Source: CAZMGG01 sp964565715 (GTDB lineage Bacteria; Planctomycetota; UBA1135; UBA2386). From it: a stretch of DNA of 14,980 nt. Positions within the stretch are counted from its first letter, which is position 1. Each line of letters begins with the position of its first letter. Positions 13,655-14,980 of this stretch are shown here, piece after piece. Made by a program: the position numbers and the translations under genes. The notes under the pieces were generated by a model. It was not told the origin of the DNA. It saw only the letters and a list, made by a program, of their open reading frames with translations, and ran no database searches. The DNA is taken from the NCBI GenBank assembly GCA_964565715.1, contig CAZMGG010000131.1, forward strand, positions 1 to 14,980. The letters are read 5' to 3'.

Positions 13655-14776
13655 GTGAACGCCGGCCATCGGCTGCGTTCGCTGGCCACCGCCTGCCTCG
13701 TGCTGCTGGCCGCGGCCCTGCCCGCCCTGCTGGCCGGCCGCCACCTGGCCGAGCCGGCGGCACCCGGCGAGTACGCCCGCGTCCTGCAGGGCCTCGACCA
13801 GGGCCAGGAGGACCCGGCCCGCAGCGGCAGCGCCGTCGCGCGCCTGTTCCAGGGCGCGGCCCTGCCCCACGATGCCGAGGCCGCGCCGCTCGACAGCCCC
13901 GCCGGCCAGGACCTGCTCGGTCGCGCCCGTCTGGGCCAGATGCTCGGCGTGCTGGGGCTGGGCCTGCTGGTCTACCTGACGACCATGCGCGCCCGCGGCC
14001 GGTTGTTCGCGGTGGCCACCTGCCTCGTGCTGGCCCTGCTGCCGCCGATCCAGCACGACGGCCACGTGCTGCGCCCGGAGACCGCCACCGCCGTGTTCGG
14101 CCTGTTCGGGCTGCTGGTCTGCCAGGGCCTGCCGGACCTGCTGCGGCCCTCGCGTCGCTCGCGCCTCCGCCGCTGGGCGGTGATCGGGCTCTTGTGCGCG
14201 TGCGGCTCGGTGGCGTTCGGCCTCGCGGTGGCCTGCCAGCCCGCCTATGGCGTCTATCTGCTGCTGCCCGGCGCAGCCCTGGCATTGGCGCTCGGCCAGT
14301 GCAGCCTGCGTCTGTGGCGCACCGCCCGGCGCCGGCGCTGGCCGGTGCTGCCGGTGCGGGCCGTGGCGCGACGATTGTTGCCGTGGGCGATGCTGGCCGC
14401 GGGTTCGATCGTCGCCGCCGCGTTCCTGCTGGCCGAGGCATTGGAGGTTCCTGCCGCGAGTCTGCGGCCGACGGTGACGGCGGTGGAGCTGCTGCCGGCG
14501 TCCTTGCCGGTGCGCTGGCTGTTGGTGTTGCTGCTGGTGCTGGGAGTGGTGACGCTGGTGCTGCAGGTGGGGCTGCGGCTGGGTCGTCGCGGCCAGCTCG
14601 ACGCGACGACATTGCTGGGATTGCACGCGGCGGTCTTGTTGCTGCGGCACGGGCTCGGTCAGGGTGGCGACGACGCGCTGCCGGCGGCGGCGGCGGCGGC
14701 GCCGTTGATCGGCCAGGGCGCGGCGGCGGCACTGCTGATTGCGTTCCTGCTGCGCCGGCGTCGGGTGGCGCGCTGA
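13655..14776 (+). CDS. Unknown multi-pass membrane protein
   Basis: The 373-residue protein has about nine or ten hydrophobic segments, near residues 11-27, 94-110, 117-131, 144-160, 174-195, 198-215, 242-262, 287-307, 317-331 and 350-366. A hydrophilic loop of about 65 residues follows the first segment and carries GEYARVLQGLDQG; another loop carries HVLRPETATAVFG (137-149). A large first outer loop with acidic residues and a later RPE-type loop recall the GT-C glycosyltransferases, but the usual paired acidic DE motif is not obvious, so this is only a guess. The GTG start at 13655 lies 10 nt after ridA, with GAGG 8 nt upstream, so it is probably cotranscribed with coaD and ridA. The last third has more TTG/GTG codons and a (GGC)6 run encoding poly-Ala (344-349). 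I do not recognise the family. Confidence 0.68.
   Translation: MNAGHRLRSLATACLVLLAAALPALLAGRHLAEPAAPGEYARVLQGLDQGQEDPARSGSAVARLFQGAALPHDAEAAPLDSPAGQDLLGRARLGQMLGVLGLGLLVYLTTMRARGRLFAVATCLVLALLPPIQHDGHVLRPETATAVFGLFGLLVCQGLPDLLRPSRRSRLRRWAVIGLLCACGSVAFGLAVACQPAYGVYLLLPGAALALALGQCSLRLWRTARRRRWPVLPVRAVARRLLPWAMLAAGSIVAAAFLLAEALEVPAASLRPTVTAVELLPASLPVRWLLVLLLVLGVVTLVLQVGLRLGRRGQLDATTLLGLHAAVLLLRHGLGQGGDDALPAAAAAAPLIGQGAAAALLIAFLLRRRRVAR
14683..14700 (+). repeat. (GGC)6 trinucleotide run inside the membrane-protein gene
   Basis: Six perfect GGC units encode part of a run of six alanines before the last membrane segment. In-frame changes in copy number would alter only the length of the alanine run. 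Confidence 0.6.
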
Positions 14777-14828
14777 GCACGTGCAATCTTAAGAAGGGGC
14801 GGCGGTGGGGCTGCGGCCAGGAGGCGGA

Positions 14829-14843
14829 CTCCGGATTCCGGAG
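14829..14843. repeat. 15-nt palindrome in the terminal intergenic region
   Basis: CTCCGGATTCCGGAG is a perfect palindrome with 7-nt arms around a single central T. It lies 52 nt after the stop of the membrane-protein gene and about 60 nt before the promoter at 14905. No T-tract follows, so it is a weak terminator candidate; its position also suits an operator or a 3'-end stabilising hairpin. Confidence 0.45.
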
Positions 14844-14904
14844 GGAACGGGAGGGAGTCGCGCGGGTGTTGCAGGCGGGCAGCGTCGGCAGCAGCGCGTG
14901 CCCC

Positions 14905-14933
14905 GTGACGAGCGACGAGGTCGGCGCTAGACT
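14905..14933 (+). promoter_or_regulatory. Candidate sigma70-type promoter for a gene beyond the window
   Basis: GTGACG (14905-14910) and TAGACT (14928-14933) are separated by exactly 17 nt and each matches four of six consensus bases. The box lies in the only sizeable non-coding stretch near the right edge. A GTG at 14949, in a frame open to the edge (reading MALNGARKWR), could be the start of the gene served; too few codons are present to judge. Confidence 0.5.
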
Positions 14934-14980
14934 GAAGTTCGACGGCGCGTGGCGCTGAACGGCGCCCGCAAGTGGCGGAG

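Noticed and set aside
14194..14958. A 254-codon plus-strand frame overlapping the end of the membrane-protein gene and the right intergenic region
   Set aside because: It is Gly/Arg/Ala-rich, has no domain, overlaps a gene with clear membrane segments, and its tail runs through the promoter at 14905-14933.
1..14980. A defence, CRISPR, toxin-antitoxin, phage or transposon system
   Set aside because: No repeats of array type, no transposase, integrase, nuclease-helicase or toxin-like gene, and no composition break; the genes are housekeeping or exported proteins.

Overview
This is a very GC-rich (clearly above 65% by eye) bacterial chromosomal window, almost fully coding. It holds eleven complete protein genes and one gene cut by the left edge. 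I see no RNA gene, insertion sequence, phage gene, CRISPR array or defence cassette. The best lineage guess is Planctomycetota. The reasons are several secreted proteins with signal peptides ending in PAQ or AAQ, a secreted alpha-toroid protein, an S46 peptidase, and a secreted metallo-beta-lactamase/lamin-tail protein with a beta-rich tail typical of exported planctomycete proteins. This is an inference; Myxococcota or another high-GC phylum cannot be excluded from sequence reading alone.

Layout from left to right. A DUF4396-type membrane protein (minus, truncated by the edge) diverges from an unknown membrane/coiled-coil protein at 393-1265 (plus). A minus-strand operon runs from 3880 down to 1277: uracil phosphoribosyltransferase (upp), an exported alpha/beta hydrolase whose GTG overlaps the upp stop, then a secreted HEAT-repeat protein 16 nt further on. 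Diverging from it across about 195 nt is a plus-strand operon: secreted ComEC-like metallo-beta-lactamase with a lamin-tail domain (4076-5872), then hypoxanthine phosphoribosyltransferase (hpt), again joined by a GTGA overlap. An S46 dipeptidyl-peptidase of the DPP11 type (minus) faces hpt. A secreted thioredoxin-like/alpha-toroid protein (8653-10491, plus) diverges from the peptidase and faces a full-length ComEC DNA-uptake channel (minus). Diverging from comEC is a plus-strand operon of coaD, ridA and an unknown multi-pass membrane protein. The last 200 nt are non-coding and hold a palindrome and a good sigma70-like promoter pointing out of the window.

The biology is mostly housekeeping: pyrimidine and purine base salvage, coenzyme A synthesis, imine detoxification, and processing of external polymers. 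One functional thread is visible. ComEC, a second exported ComEC-like hydrolase, upp and hpt lie within 10 kb and could together serve uptake, breakdown and salvage of external nucleic acids. That link is inference. Structural oddities include two convergent gene pairs that share one CTAG as both stop codons, -10-like boxes without clear -35 boxes at several start sites, and a potential G-quadruplex in the first gene.
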